Source of the DNA: Anaerolineae bacterium
GTDB lineage: Bacteria; Chloroflexota; Anaerolineae; JACIWR01
DNA: 46,487 bases
Direction of reading: 5' to 3'
Assembly: GCA_024653325.1 (NCBI GenBank)
Contig: JANLFX010000016.1
Span: 1-46,487, forward strand
A program made the position numbers and the translations under genes. Positions 1-7,251 of this stretch are shown piece by piece. Position 1 is the stretch's first letter; every line of letters starts with the position of its first letter. The notes beneath the pieces are model-generated. The model searched no databases and was not told the origin of the DNA. It saw only the letters and a list, made by a program, of their open reading frames with translations.

Positions 1-156
1 CTTGTCGGCGCCTTCTCGGGCACGGCGCAAGAGGGCTTCCAGACTGGCCGGGTCTGTCTGCAGACGAAACACCTTCCCGACAGGGTCGCCGTGATCGTCC
101 AGAATCACGGCCTTGTGCTCTCCGACGATGGCCAAATCGAGACCAATGGTACGCAT
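1..156 (-). CDS. IS110-family transposase, N-terminal fragment
   Basis: The minus strand encodes 52 residues beginning MRTIGLDLAIVGEHKAVIL and running off the left edge of the window. The start ATG at 156-154 follows a strong AGGAGGTG ribosome site. The N-terminal GLDLA segment with its early Asp, followed by a strand and a short DDHG turn, is typical of the RuvC-like DEDD domain of IS110 transposases (established family knowledge). This element class inserts through a bridge RNA encoded in its noncoding end. Only about an eighth of the usual 300-400 residues is visible, so the C-terminal Tnp20 serine domain cannot be checked, nor whether the copy is intact. Confidence 0.8.
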   Translation of the reverse strand, partial: MRTIGLDLAIVGEHKAVILDDHGDPVGKVFRLQTDPASLEALLRRAREGADK

Positions 157-480
157 GATGCACCTCCTTGATGATATGTTACGGGAAGGCCACGGAGCCG
201 AGCCCAGTCCCCAACGGCGTTGCGAACCCATGCTTGCCTTTGATAAGGGGCTGCGCACCCTGGCGCACCCCAATGTCCCTAATAGGGCCTTCCTGGGCGG
301 GAGGTAGACAATCTCAGCCAAGAGGCCGCTTGGCGCCTCAGCCTGTCGATAGTCGACTCCTGCCTCCCAGGAAGTAGGATACGCCAGATCTTGGCCGGTG
401 TCAAATGCTATTCGTGTTGGTAAGGTGCATGTATAGTATACAAGCCCGTCGAAGGGCCGCCCGCCGCTACGTGTTTCGCA
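157..480 (-). mobile_element. noncoding end of the IS110-type element
   Basis: About 330 bases upstream of the transposase start contain no convincing gene. In IS110-group elements the noncoding end lies upstream of the transposase and carries the bridge RNA; that is family knowledge, and its application here is inference. The stretch has nested complementary arms between 299 and 368, described separately. The outer boundary of the element cannot be placed, because IS110 elements lack inverted repeats and the next gene ends at 492. A small palindrome, GTATAGTATAC, lies at 431-441. Confidence 0.45.
292..371 (-). ncRNA. candidate bridge RNA core (nested stem-loops)
   Basis: Outer arms GGGAGGTAG (299-307) and CTGCCTCCC (360-368) pair with one wobble and enclose two further hairpins. 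The first has arms GCCAAG and CTTGGC near 317-334, with an alternative GAGGC/GCCTC pairing. The second has arms GTCGA (345-349) and TCGAC (353-357). This multi-loop lies upstream of the IS110 transposase, where a bridge RNA would be expected. No guide-loop match to a target or donor site could be tested, so the call rests on position and foldability only. Confidence 0.35.
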
Positions 481-491
481 CCAAGTACTAT

Positions 492-1157
492 CTACAGGCC
501 AGTGGTATTACACTGTCCCCCCAGTAGCAGTAGCTTTCTGGCCTCCTCTACGGCGGTGGAGGCGTTGGCCGCATACCCGTCCGCGCCGATTTCCGCCGCA
601 TACTTCTCGGTCACCGGAGCTCCGCCGACCAGCACCTTGACCCGGTCACGGAGGTCAGCATCGTCCAGAGCCTCAATTACAGTTTTCATCTCCGCCATCG
701 TGGTAGTCAAAAGGGCAGATAGCCCCAATACGTCTGGTTGCCAGGCCTTGACCTCGGCGACGAACTTCTGGGCCGGAACATCCACCCCTAGGTCATGGAC
801 CTCGAACCCGGCGCCTTCCATCATCATGGCCACCAGGTTCTTGCCGATGTCGTGCAAGTCGCCTTGGACGGTGCCGATGAGAAACCTGCCAGTGGGCGGT
901 ACGTCGCTTTCGGCCAGCAATGGTTTGAGAACGCCCATCCCGGCGTGCATGGCCCGGGCGGCGATGAGCACTTCAGGTATAAAAAGAAGGCCGTCACGGA
1001 AGTCTTTGCCCACGACATTCATACCGGCGATAAGACCGTGTTCGAGAATCTCTGCCGGGGTCAACCCATTGTTCAAAGCCTGCCGGACAAGTGCGACTAC
1101 AGAGTCGGCATCACCGTTGTACAGATCTTCGGCCAATTTCTTGAGTAGTTCGGACAT
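492..1157 (-). CDS. corrinoid (B12-binding) methyltransferase subunit
   Basis: This 221-residue cytoplasmic protein has two parts. Residues about 1-85 form the helical B12-binding-2 cap. Residues about 90-215 form the Rossmann-like cobalamin domain. The DLHDIGKNLV motif supplies the DxHxxG histidine that ligates cobalt, with a later GLSALLTTTM loop and VGGAPV motif. Such proteins carry methyl groups between a substrate-specific methyltransferase and a second methyltransferase in methylamine, methanol or methoxy-compound metabolism (family knowledge). No partner methyltransferase is adjacent; the nearest candidate is the UroD-like protein at 32232-33221. A GGGAGG site lies about 11 bases before the ATG. 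The substrate cannot be predicted. Confidence 0.85.
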   Translation of the reverse strand: MSELLKKLAEDLYNGDADSVVALVRQALNNGLTPAEILEHGLIAGMNVVGKDFRDGLLFIPEVLIAARAMHAGMGVLKPLLAESDVPPTGRFLIGTVQGDLHDIGKNLVAMMMEGAGFEVHDLGVDVPAQKFVAEVKAWQPDVLGLSALLTTTMAEMKTVIEALDDADLRDRVKVLVGGAPVTEKYAAEIGADGYAANASTAVEEARKLLLLGGQCNTTGL

Positions 1158-1456
1158 GGCGTGTGCAGCCTCCCTTTGGGGATTGTAGCCTTGTTGCTTG
1201 AGTTCCAGGTTTTCAAGTTCCAGGTTGCAGGTCGGATGCTACGACGAACTTTGAAACCTTGAACCTGGAACTTGGAACCCGGAATTGGATATTGGCATTT
1301 TTTGTCGTAGTGACGGCTCCAGCCGTCCAAGAGAGCAAAAAGCGGCTGAAGTCGCTACTACGAATCCCCACATTCTTGTGCTCTCCCCGTCGCTAACCCC
1401 AAGATGTGGACGCCTCGAAATTCGCCAGACTCCAGCTCGGAACTTGGAACCGGTTC
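1158..1456. repeat. intergenic mosaic of dispersed repeats
   Basis: No gene is seen here. Two repeat patterns fill the stretch. At 1201-1275 the words TTCCAGGTT, CCTGGAAC and CTTGGAAC recur on both strands, so the segment can fold on itself. At 1305-1361 an imperfect palindrome pairs CGTAGTGACGGCT and CAGCCG with a downstream CGGCTG and CGCTACTACG. Similar words reappear near 1440 and 35530, marking them as interspersed repeats. Confidence 0.55.
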
Positions 1457-2071
1457 TCACACCGTGATCAGGTCTTTGAGCTTCTCGAACAGCTTGTCGC
1501 CAATGCCAGACACGTTTTTGATCTCCTCGATGGACTGAAAAGGACCGTTGGTCAGGCGATATTCGATAATGCGCTGAGCGATAGCCGGCCCGATGCCCGG
1601 CAGGGTATCGAGTTCCTCGGCGGTGGCGGTATTGATGTTCACTTTGCCGGTGGCCTGTACGTTGCCGGAAGTGTTTGTCAGTGAAGCGGGAGGTGAAGGG
1701 AGTGGGGGATTCTCCTCACCGAACCGAGGGACGTAAATCTGCTGCTGGTCGTACACCTGCTGGGCCAGATTGATGCGGTTGAGATCGGCGTCGGCAGTAG
1801 CCCCGCCGGCGGCGACCAGCGCGTCGCGGACGATGCTGCCAGCAGACAGGAGATATACGTCGGGATGGGCGACTGCGCCGGTGACGTACACTCGCAGTGG
1901 CGCAGGAGTGGGAGTCGCAGTAGGCTGTGGAACGAAGGTAGCCGTCGGTGTAATAATGACTATGGCTGGTGGGGCAGGTCGCCGCAGGAACAACACCATC
2001 CCCCCGCTGATGAGCAGATAAATCAAAGTGATGAGGATGTAGCCTCGATACCTTTGCAGACAGTTGCTCAT
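1457..2071 (-). CDS. comEA: ComEA-like helix-hairpin-helix DNA-binding protein
   Basis: The start ATG at 2071 is chosen because AGGAGGGG lies just upstream; an earlier in-frame ATG at 2119 has no such site. The 204-residue protein has one N-terminal membrane helix (about residues 10-30), a Pro/Thr linker, an SLBB-like domain (about 58-115) with the VYVTGAV start typical of ComEA, and a C-terminal pair of helix-hairpin-helix motifs. VNINTATAEELDTLPGIG and NVSGIGDKLFEKL are visible. ComEA binds incoming double-stranded DNA at the membrane during natural transformation (family knowledge). No comEC or comF lies nearby, so competence itself is not shown. Confidence 0.85.
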   Translation of the reverse strand: MSNCLQRYRGYILITLIYLLISGGMVLFLRRPAPPAIVIITPTATFVPQPTATPTPAPLRVYVTGAVAHPDVYLLSAGSIVRDALVAAGGATADADLNRINLAQQVYDQQQIYVPRFGEENPPLPSPPASLTNTSGNVQATGKVNINTATAEELDTLPGIGPAIAQRIIEYRLTNGPFQSIEEIKNVSGIGDKLFEKLKDLITV

Positions 2072-2118
2072 GTCCCCCCTCCTAAAAAGGCGACGCGGCT
2101 CGTTTCCCCACGCGGCCA

Positions 2119-2147
2119 ATTATACCGCAAAGCGTTATCCGATGCAA
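2119..2147 (-). promoter_or_regulatory. promoter for comEA-like gene
   Basis: On the minus strand, a perfect TATAAT (2124-2119) is preceded 17 bases earlier by a weak TTGCAT (2147-2142). It lies about 48 bases ahead of the chosen start at 2071, which supports that start. Confidence 0.5.
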
Positions 2148-2167
2148 GGTGGCAACTCCTGGCAGTA

Positions 2168-2331
2168 AGAGGCTGTCTAAAAATTCGGTTCGGCGACTAA
2201 AGTCCCACCTGTAGGGCTTGCAGCCGAGCGTCCATCTGCATGGACGCGCTTCCGTCCGCGCAGGCGGACGGCCAGCCGGAGGCTCACCAGGCGTGATTTC
2301 TAATCGCCAGCCTAATTTTCAGACATGCTCT
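2168..2331. repeat. MITE-like element with internal hairpins
   Basis: The ends at 2168-2199 and 2301-2331 are imperfect inverted repeats, about 25 of 32 positions matching, sharing AGAG, TGTCT and AAAATT blocks. Inside are two perfect 8-bp stems: GCGTCCAT/ATGGACGC near 2228-2250, and CCGTCCGC/GCGGACGG just downstream. There is no coding potential. The design fits a non-autonomous miniature transposable element or large palindromic unit. It sits between the divergent comEA-like and ruvB promoters. Confidence 0.5.
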
Positions 2332-2451
2332 AAAGCGAAACGTCGCCCGCCAGGAGTGACGCTACGGTCCTGCGGCGACCTGCGGGGGTGACTCAGAACC
2401 ATGTTTCCAACTCGTGTCACCCTTCCGCTGTTTTCTTTTTTCCTGCGTTTC

Positions 2452-2460
2452 TGGTATAAT
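2452..2460 (+). promoter_or_regulatory. extended -10 promoter of ruvB
   Basis: TGGTATAAT gives a consensus extended -10 element about 36 bases ahead of the ruvB ATG. The -35 region is only a T-rich run, which fits an extended -10 promoter. Confidence 0.55.
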
Positions 2461-2495
2461 TATGGCAACATAAACTCCGGAGAACACGAGCAGGT

Positions 2496-3521
2496 ATGAC
2501 TGACGAGCGAGTAGTGTCACCCCGGCTGCGGGAAGAAGAGATTGCTCTGGATGCCTCATTACGTCCCAGGCGTTTAAGTGAGTTCATTGGCCAGGAGCGG
2601 GTGAAGACCAATCTGCGTATCCTGATCGAGGCGGCGAAAGGGCGCGGCGAGGCCCTAGACCACGTCCTCCTCTACGGCCCGCCAGGATTGGGGAAAACCA
2701 CCCTGGCTAATGTGATCGCCAATGAGATGGGGGTGAACATCCGTATCACCTCTGGACCGGCTATTGAACGCGCTGGTGACTTGGCTGCCATCCTCACCAA
2801 CCTGCGCCAGGGTGATGTGCTGTTCATTGACGAAGTACACCGCCTGGGCCGCGTCGTGGAGGAGATCCTTTACCCGGCGATGGAAGACTATGCGTTGGAC
2901 ATTATCATCGGCAAGGGGCCTGGTGCGCGGAGCATCCGCCTCAAATTGCCGCACTTCACTATCATCGGCGCTACTACCCGTTTGGCCCTGATCACCTCAC
3001 CATTGCGCGCCCGGTTCGGGGCAGTTTATCGCCTGGACTTTTACGACCTGGAAGCGATGCTGGCCATCGTCCGGCGCTCGGCGGCCATCCTGCAGGTGCA
3101 GATTGACGAGGGGGGTGTGGAGGAGATTGCCCGTCGGGCGCGGGGCACGCCGCGCGTGGCCAACCGCCTGCTCAAACGGGTGCGCGATTACTCCCAGGTG
3201 CGCGCCGATGGGCGCATCACCCGTGAGATCGCCCAGGCAGCCCTGACCCTGCTGGAGGTGGATGACCTGGGCTTGGATGACATTGACCGCAAGGTACTGC
3301 GTACTATCATCGAGAAATTCGATGGCGGCCCGGTAGGCCTGGATACTATCGCCGCGGCCATTTCCGAGGAAGCCGACACGATCATGGACGTGTACGAGCC
3401 GTACCTCTTGCAGCTCGGCTTCCTGGCCCGCACACCGCGTGGTCGAGTTGCCACTCGCCATGCCTATGAGCACCTGGACATCGCCTATCCGCAACGGCCG
3501 GAACAACCGGCGCTGTTTTGA
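2496..3521 (+). CDS. ruvB: Holliday junction branch migration helicase RuvB
   Basis: The 341-residue protein is full length for RuvB. It has the N-terminal [11 protein letters not shown] segment, Walker [10 protein letters not shown] (about residue 62), Walker B DEVHRL, sensor ATTR and the C-terminal winged-helix segment ending in YPQRP. RuvB forms hexameric rings that, with RuvA, drive branch migration of Holliday junctions in the cytoplasm (family knowledge). ruvA and ruvC are not adjacent. The ribosome site before the ATG is weak (AGCAGGT), but length and N-terminus match the family. A lipoprotein gene follows after 17 bases on the same strand. Confidence 0.97.
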   Translation: MTDERVVSPRLREEEIALDASLRPRRLSEFIGQERVKTNLRILIEAAKGRGEALDHVLLYGPPGLGKTTLANVIANEMGVNIRITSGPAIERAGDLAAILTNLRQGDVLFIDEVHRLGRVVEEILYPAMEDYALDIIIGKGPGARSIRLKLPHFTIIGATTRLALITSPLRARFGAVYRLDFYDLEAMLAIVRRSAAILQVQIDEGGVEEIARRARGTPRVANRLLKRVRDYSQVRADGRITREIAQAALTLLEVDDLGLDDIDRKVLRTIIEKFDGGPVGLDTIAAAISEEADTIMDVYEPYLLQLGFLARTPRGRVATRHAYEHLDIAYPQRPEQPALF

Positions 3522-3538
3522 CGTGAAGGAGGTTTGCG

Positions 3539-5416
3539 ATGGACGTGCACCGATCACGAAAATTTATCACCGTAATCGCTCTTTTTCTCGCCGCCACAAC
3601 CCTGGCCTGTGGCCTGGCAGGGGGTGGAAAGCAGATCACCAAGCCTACCATCATCATCTCCGCGCCGCTCACCGGCACGCGGGTAGACGTAGGCCAGGTG
3701 GTAAACGTCGAATCCACGGCCACCGATGCAACGGGAGTGGCCAAGGTGGAATTGTGGGTGGACGGCCAGCTTTATCGCGAGGACGCTCCGCCCTCCCCCC
3801 AGGCCACTTACACCGTGGTTCAACCCTGGCAGGCGACCGCACCCGGCAATCACACCCTCACCGTGCGCGCCCAGAACACCGACAAAACGTACAGTGACCT
3901 GGCCAGTGTGGTGGTCGAAGTAGTCCAACCAGGGGCCCAAATCACGCCAGCGGTCATTGTCCCTACCCCAACGCCCACCGTGCCAGAGGCAACGCCCACC
4001 CCCATCGGCGGCACCGCGGTGCCAGAGGAAACACCTACCCCCACTGGCGAAACTCCAATTCCTTCGGCCACGCCTGCCGCAGGCACGCCGCTACCCACCA
4101 CTCCGCCCGCTGCCACGTCCACGCCCGTTACTAACCTCATCACCGGTTTTGAGGATTTCGGCACCTGGCGGCGCGGCGACGAACCCAACGGCACACTCAC
4201 CCAGACCACGGAACAGGTTCACAGCGGCCAATATGCCGCCAAACTGGCCTACGCCTTCGCCAGCGCCGGGAATGATTACGTGGTCTTCCTCCAAGATCAC
4301 CCCCTGGCTGGCACGCCGACCAACATCTCAGCCTGGGTGTTCGGCAACGGATCCGGTCACTTCCTCAACGTCTGGATACGCGATGCGCAGGGCGAGACCT
4401 GGCAGTCCACTTTCGGGCAGGTGAAGCACACCGGCTGGCAACAAATGACCGCTCTGATCCAGACGGGGCAGCCGTGGCCATGGGGACACATTGATGGACC
4501 CAGCAACGGCGCGGTGGATTACCCCATCGCCTTCCGTGGGCTGGTGCTGGACGATGTGCCGGACAACTGCGCCTGCTCCGGGATAATCTACATTGACGAC
4601 ATTACCGTGGGTCCGGGCGTCCAGCCGCCTGGTGGCGAGGTCACCAGCATCCCCACCGCCACGCCCAGTGCTCCGGCGGATATGGTTCTCGTTCCGGCTG
4701 GCGAGTTCCTGATGGGCAGCACTAACGCCGAAATTGATAAAGCCCAGGCCTGGAGTGCCAAACCCCGCTATGAGTTCGAAGATGAATTTCCGCAGCACAC
4801 CGTGTACCTGGATGCTTACTACATTGACAAGTTCGAGGTAACCAACGCCCAGTTCGAGGCTTTTGTCAACGCCACCGGCTATCGCACGCTGGCCGAGCAA
4901 AAAGGTGAGCTCAACACCTGGCGTGCGGCCTATGCTCCTGGCATGGAGAACTATCCGGTGGTGTGGATGAGCTGGTATGACGCCGATGCCTATTGCAAAT
5001 GGGCCGGCAAACGTCTGCCCACCGAGGCCGAGTGGGAGAAAGCGGCGCGGGGCAATCTGGGACGTATCTTCCCCTGGGGCAATGACTGGGACCCGAAGAA
5101 AGCCAATTGCAGTGAGGCCGGTTACGGACACACCATGCCCGTCGGCAGTTTTCCCGATGGGTTCAGCTACTACGGCGCGCGGGATATGGCCGGTAACGTG
5201 TGGGAGTGGGTGGCAGATTGGTGGGACCCCGCCTATTACAGCGTATCCGCCACGCGCAACCCGCAGGGTCCACTGACCCCCACTCAGAACAAGGTGCTGC
5301 GTGGCGGGGCTTTTGGGAATGACAAATGGCAACTGCGTACCGCCCACCGGCACACCAGTGGCCCGGACGGCTACGCCCCTGACCACGGTTTCCGTTGTGC
5401 CAAGAGCGCCCCATGA
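3539..5416 (+). CDS. lipoprotein with Ig-like, CBM-like and SUMF1/FGE-fold domains
   Basis: A strong AAGGAGG precedes the ATG. The 625-residue protein starts with a signal peptide ending in a lipobox-like LAC (about residue 24), so it is probably a surface lipoprotein. Then come an Ig-like domain (about 35-125), a Pro/Thr-rich linker (about 135-195), a jelly-roll carbohydrate-binding-like region (about 200-360), a second linker, and a formylglycine-generating-enzyme-type domain (about 380-622) beginning MVLVPAGEFLMGS. The C-terminal RGGAFGNDKWQLRTAHR stretch lacks the cysteine pair of true formylglycine-generating enzymes, so sulfatase activation is unlikely. A binding or structural role is inferred. 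It overlaps the next gene by ATGA. Confidence 0.8.
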   Translation: MDVHRSRKFITVIALFLAATTLACGLAGGGKQITKPTIIISAPLTGTRVDVGQVVNVESTATDATGVAKVELWVDGQLYREDAPPSPQATYTVVQPWQATAPGNHTLTVRAQNTDKTYSDLASVVVEVVQPGAQITPAVIVPTPTPTVPEATPTPIGGTAVPEETPTPTGETPIPSATPAAGTPLPTTPPAATSTPVTNLITGFEDFGTWRRGDEPNGTLTQTTEQVHSGQYAAKLAYAFASAGNDYVVFLQDHPLAGTPTNISAWVFGNGSGHFLNVWIRDAQGETWQSTFGQVKHTGWQQMTALIQTGQPWPWGHIDGPSNGAVDYPIAFRGLVLDDVPDNCACSGIIYIDDITVGPGVQPPGGEVTSIPTATPSAPADMVLVPAGEFLMGSTNAEIDKAQAWSAKPRYEFEDEFPQHTVYLDAYYIDKFEVTNAQFEAFVNATGYRTLAEQKGELNTWRAAYAPGMENYPVVWMSWYDADAYCKWAGKRLPTEAEWEKAARGNLGRIFPWGNDWDPKKANCSEAGYGHTMPVGSFPDGFSYYGARDMAGNVWEWVADWWDPAYYSVSATRNPQGPLTPTQNKVLRGGAFGNDKWQLRTAHRHTSGPDGYAPDHGFRCAKSAP

Positions 5417-6147
5417 TCCACCCTGACCGTGCCACCGTCCTCGACGCCGCAGGGCGTGAATTATCCCCCACTTCTATAGAAAAGGCCCGCCGCCTGGTGG
5501 CGGCGGGCCGCGCTACATTGGTGAGCGAGTCACCCCTCGTCGTCCGTCTCCACTATGCCGTGGACCTGCCGCCCATGCCGGAGCCTGCTGAGGAAAGGCC
5601 CGTCGGCGAAGGGAAAACAATCCTGCTGCATGTCTGCTGTGCTCCTTGTAGTACCTACACCGTCGAGCGCCTGCGCGAACTGAGTTTTGCGGTCACCGGT
5701 TTCTGGTACAACCCTAACATCCATCCCTGGAGCAAACACGAGCGACGGCGGGAGAGCCTGGTCCGTTATGCGAGTGAGATCGGCCTGCCGATGATCTGGA
5801 CCGAGGGTTACGACATGCCGTTGTTCCTGAGAGCAGTATCCGGCCACGAGCGATTCGGCGAGCGCTGTGAGATTTGCTATCGGATGCGGCTGGAACGCAC
5901 CGCGCAAGTCGCCGCCGAGCGGGGCTTCGATGTCATCACCACTACCCTGCTTATCAGTCCCCACCAGAATCAGGGATTAATCCGGCAAATTGGGGAAACA
6001 GTGGCCGTGGAACACGGGGTGGAATTCTTTTTCGAGAACTTCCGGCGGGGCTGGGCCCGGCGGGGGCACCTGGCCCGTGAGCATGACCTGTACCAGCAAC
6101 GGTACTGCGGCTGCATATACAGCGAGTGGGAAGCCGGGCAACGATGA
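5413..6147 (+). CDS. queH: epoxyqueuosine reductase QueH with PLMP-like N-terminal extension
   Basis: The start ATG overlaps the previous stop (ATGA), implying translational coupling. The 244-residue protein has the QueH cysteine pattern: LLHVCCAPCS (Cys75, 76, 79), CEICYRMRL (Cys152, 155) and YCGC (Cys232, 234). QueH reduces epoxyqueuosine to queuosine in tRNA using an iron-sulfur/metal centre (family knowledge). Residues about 8-47 are extra to the usual QueH. They read VLDAAGRELSP, KARRLVAAGRA and SPLVVRL, resembling the RRXRR/PLMP domain at the N-terminus of IscB-type proteins. That resemblance is my inference. The QueH call itself is firm. Confidence 0.88.
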   Translation: MIHPDRATVLDAAGRELSPTSIEKARRLVAAGRATLVSESPLVVRLHYAVDLPPMPEPAEERPVGEGKTILLHVCCAPCSTYTVERLRELSFAVTGFWYNPNIHPWSKHERRRESLVRYASEIGLPMIWTEGYDMPLFLRAVSGHERFGERCEICYRMRLERTAQVAAERGFDVITTTLLISPHQNQGLIRQIGETVAVEHGVEFFFENFRRGWARRGHLAREHDLYQQRYCGCIYSEWEAGQR

Positions 6148-6148
6148 A

Positions 6149-6180
6149 CCCTCCCACAGGTTTAGAAACCTGCGGGAGGG
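6149..6180. terminator. palindrome between convergent genes (probable bidirectional terminator)
   Basis: CCCTCCC-A-CAGGTTT, a two-base loop, then AAACCTG-C-GGGAGGG form a near-perfect 15-bp stem between the ends of queH (+) and the LysM gene (-). There is no strong U-tract. The core CAGGTTT/AAACCTG recurs near 34655-34690 and 43192-43211, so it is also a dispersed repeat. Confidence 0.55.
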
Positions 6181-6191
6181 CTAATCCCGTT

Positions 6192-7217
6192 TTACGGAGT
6201 CGGTGTAGGTGTGACGGTCGGCTCCGGCGTCGCCGTCGGAGTGGCGGTAGGCTCTGGGGTGGCTGTCCAGGTAGCCGTCGGCTCCGGGGTGGCCGTCTCG
6301 GTGGCGGTCGGCGTGGGCGTGTCAGTAGGGGGTACGACCGTGCCCGGCGTGGCCGTCTCAGTAGCCGTTGGCGTGCCGGTGATGACCGCCGTCGGGGTTG
6401 GTGTGGGCGTCTCTACCTCGGTAGGCGTCGGGGTCAGGGTCACCGTGGCCGTGACGGTCAGCGATGGGGTGGGCGTGGGCGTCTCGGTCGGCGTGCCGGT
6501 GGCTGTAGGCGTGAAAGTCGGCGGCAACGGCGGCAGGTAAAGCTGTTGCCCAACGTAGATGGTATAGCTCCGCAAACAATTCGCCTGGATGATGGCGGTG
6601 ATGGTAGTGCCGAACCGGCGGGCCAGCGAGTACAGGGTATCGCCTTGTTGCACCACATATATCTGCCAGGAAGGCGGCGGCCCCAGGCACGGGAACGGCG
6701 TGGGGGTGGGCAGGATGACAACCGGCGGCAGATAAAGACGCTGTCCGGCGTAAATCGTCTGGCTGGACAGACAATTGGCCTGCATGATGGCCGACACTGT
6801 AGTTCCTGTGCGCCAGGCCAGGGCTACCAGCGTATCCCCTCGTTGCACAATGTAAACGCGCCAGGAAGCCGGAGGCTGGCAGGCTGGCGTAGGGGTAGGA
6901 ATCGGAGGCAAGGTTGCGGTGGGTGGCAACGGGGTATTAGTAATCTCTACCACCGGGGAAGGGGTCTCGGTAGCTGTGGCTGTGGGAGGCAGCGTAGGTA
7001 ATGGGGTAAAAGGCGTCGGCGTGGCGGGAGACGGGGTGGTAGCCCGGGCGATGAGGGTAGGCGTGAGCCGGCCAGACACATCCTGGAGAGTGAGCAAGGC
7101 GCTTCCCAGCAGGGTTAATAATACCACCCCGGCAATAGCCAGGCTGGTCACCAACTGACGCCAGCTATTATCCCCCGCTTTGCCCCCCTCACTAACCGAT
7201 GGCAGTTTGTCTGACAT
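6192..7217 (-). CDS. membrane-anchored double-LysM protein with Pro/Thr tail
   Basis: The start at 7217 (MSDKLPS) is preceded by GGGAGG at good spacing. The 341-residue protein has a cytoplasmic N-terminus, one membrane helix (about 22-45) and a Pro/Thr-rich region. Two LysM domains follow, each built as YxVQxGDTLxxLAxRxGTTxxAIxQANCL with a closing LYLPP. The rest is a long low-complexity tail of Thr/Pro-rich repeats. LysM domains bind peptidoglycan or other N-acetylglucosamine polymers (family knowledge), so an envelope-facing anchor is inferred. The repeated tail DNA may vary in length between strains. Confidence 0.85.
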   Translation of the reverse strand: MSDKLPSVSEGGKAGDNSWRQLVTSLAIAGVVLLTLLGSALLTLQDVSGRLTPTLIARATTPSPATPTPFTPLPTLPPTATATETPSPVVEITNTPLPPTATLPPIPTPTPACQPPASWRVYIVQRGDTLVALAWRTGTTVSAIMQANCLSSQTIYAGQRLYLPPVVILPTPTPFPCLGPPPSWQIYVVQQGDTLYSLARRFGTTITAIIQANCLRSYTIYVGQQLYLPPLPPTFTPTATGTPTETPTPTPSLTVTATVTLTPTPTEVETPTPTPTAVITGTPTATETATPGTVVPPTDTPTPTATETATPEPTATWTATPEPTATPTATPEPTVTPTPTP

Positions 7218-7229
7218 CCCAGGCCTCCC

Positions 7230-7251
7230 GACGAGATGGCATCTCGTCCTA
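7230..7251. repeat. dispersed GACGAGAT palindrome
   Basis: Arms GACGAGAT and ATCTCGTC flank a three-base loop, and the outer edge supplies the TAG stop of the kinase gene on the minus strand. Related copies lie at 11333-11356 and 44203-44222. Confidence 0.6.

Noticed and set aside
4328-5386. Long open frame on the minus strand (352 codons)
   Set aside because: It lies wholly inside the SUMF1-fold lipoprotein gene, has no family motif, and its composition follows the codon structure of the opposite strand.
6211-6540. Valine/glycine-rich plus-strand frame
   Set aside because: It is the reverse complement of the Thr/Pro-rich tail of the LysM protein; the repeats keep several frames open.
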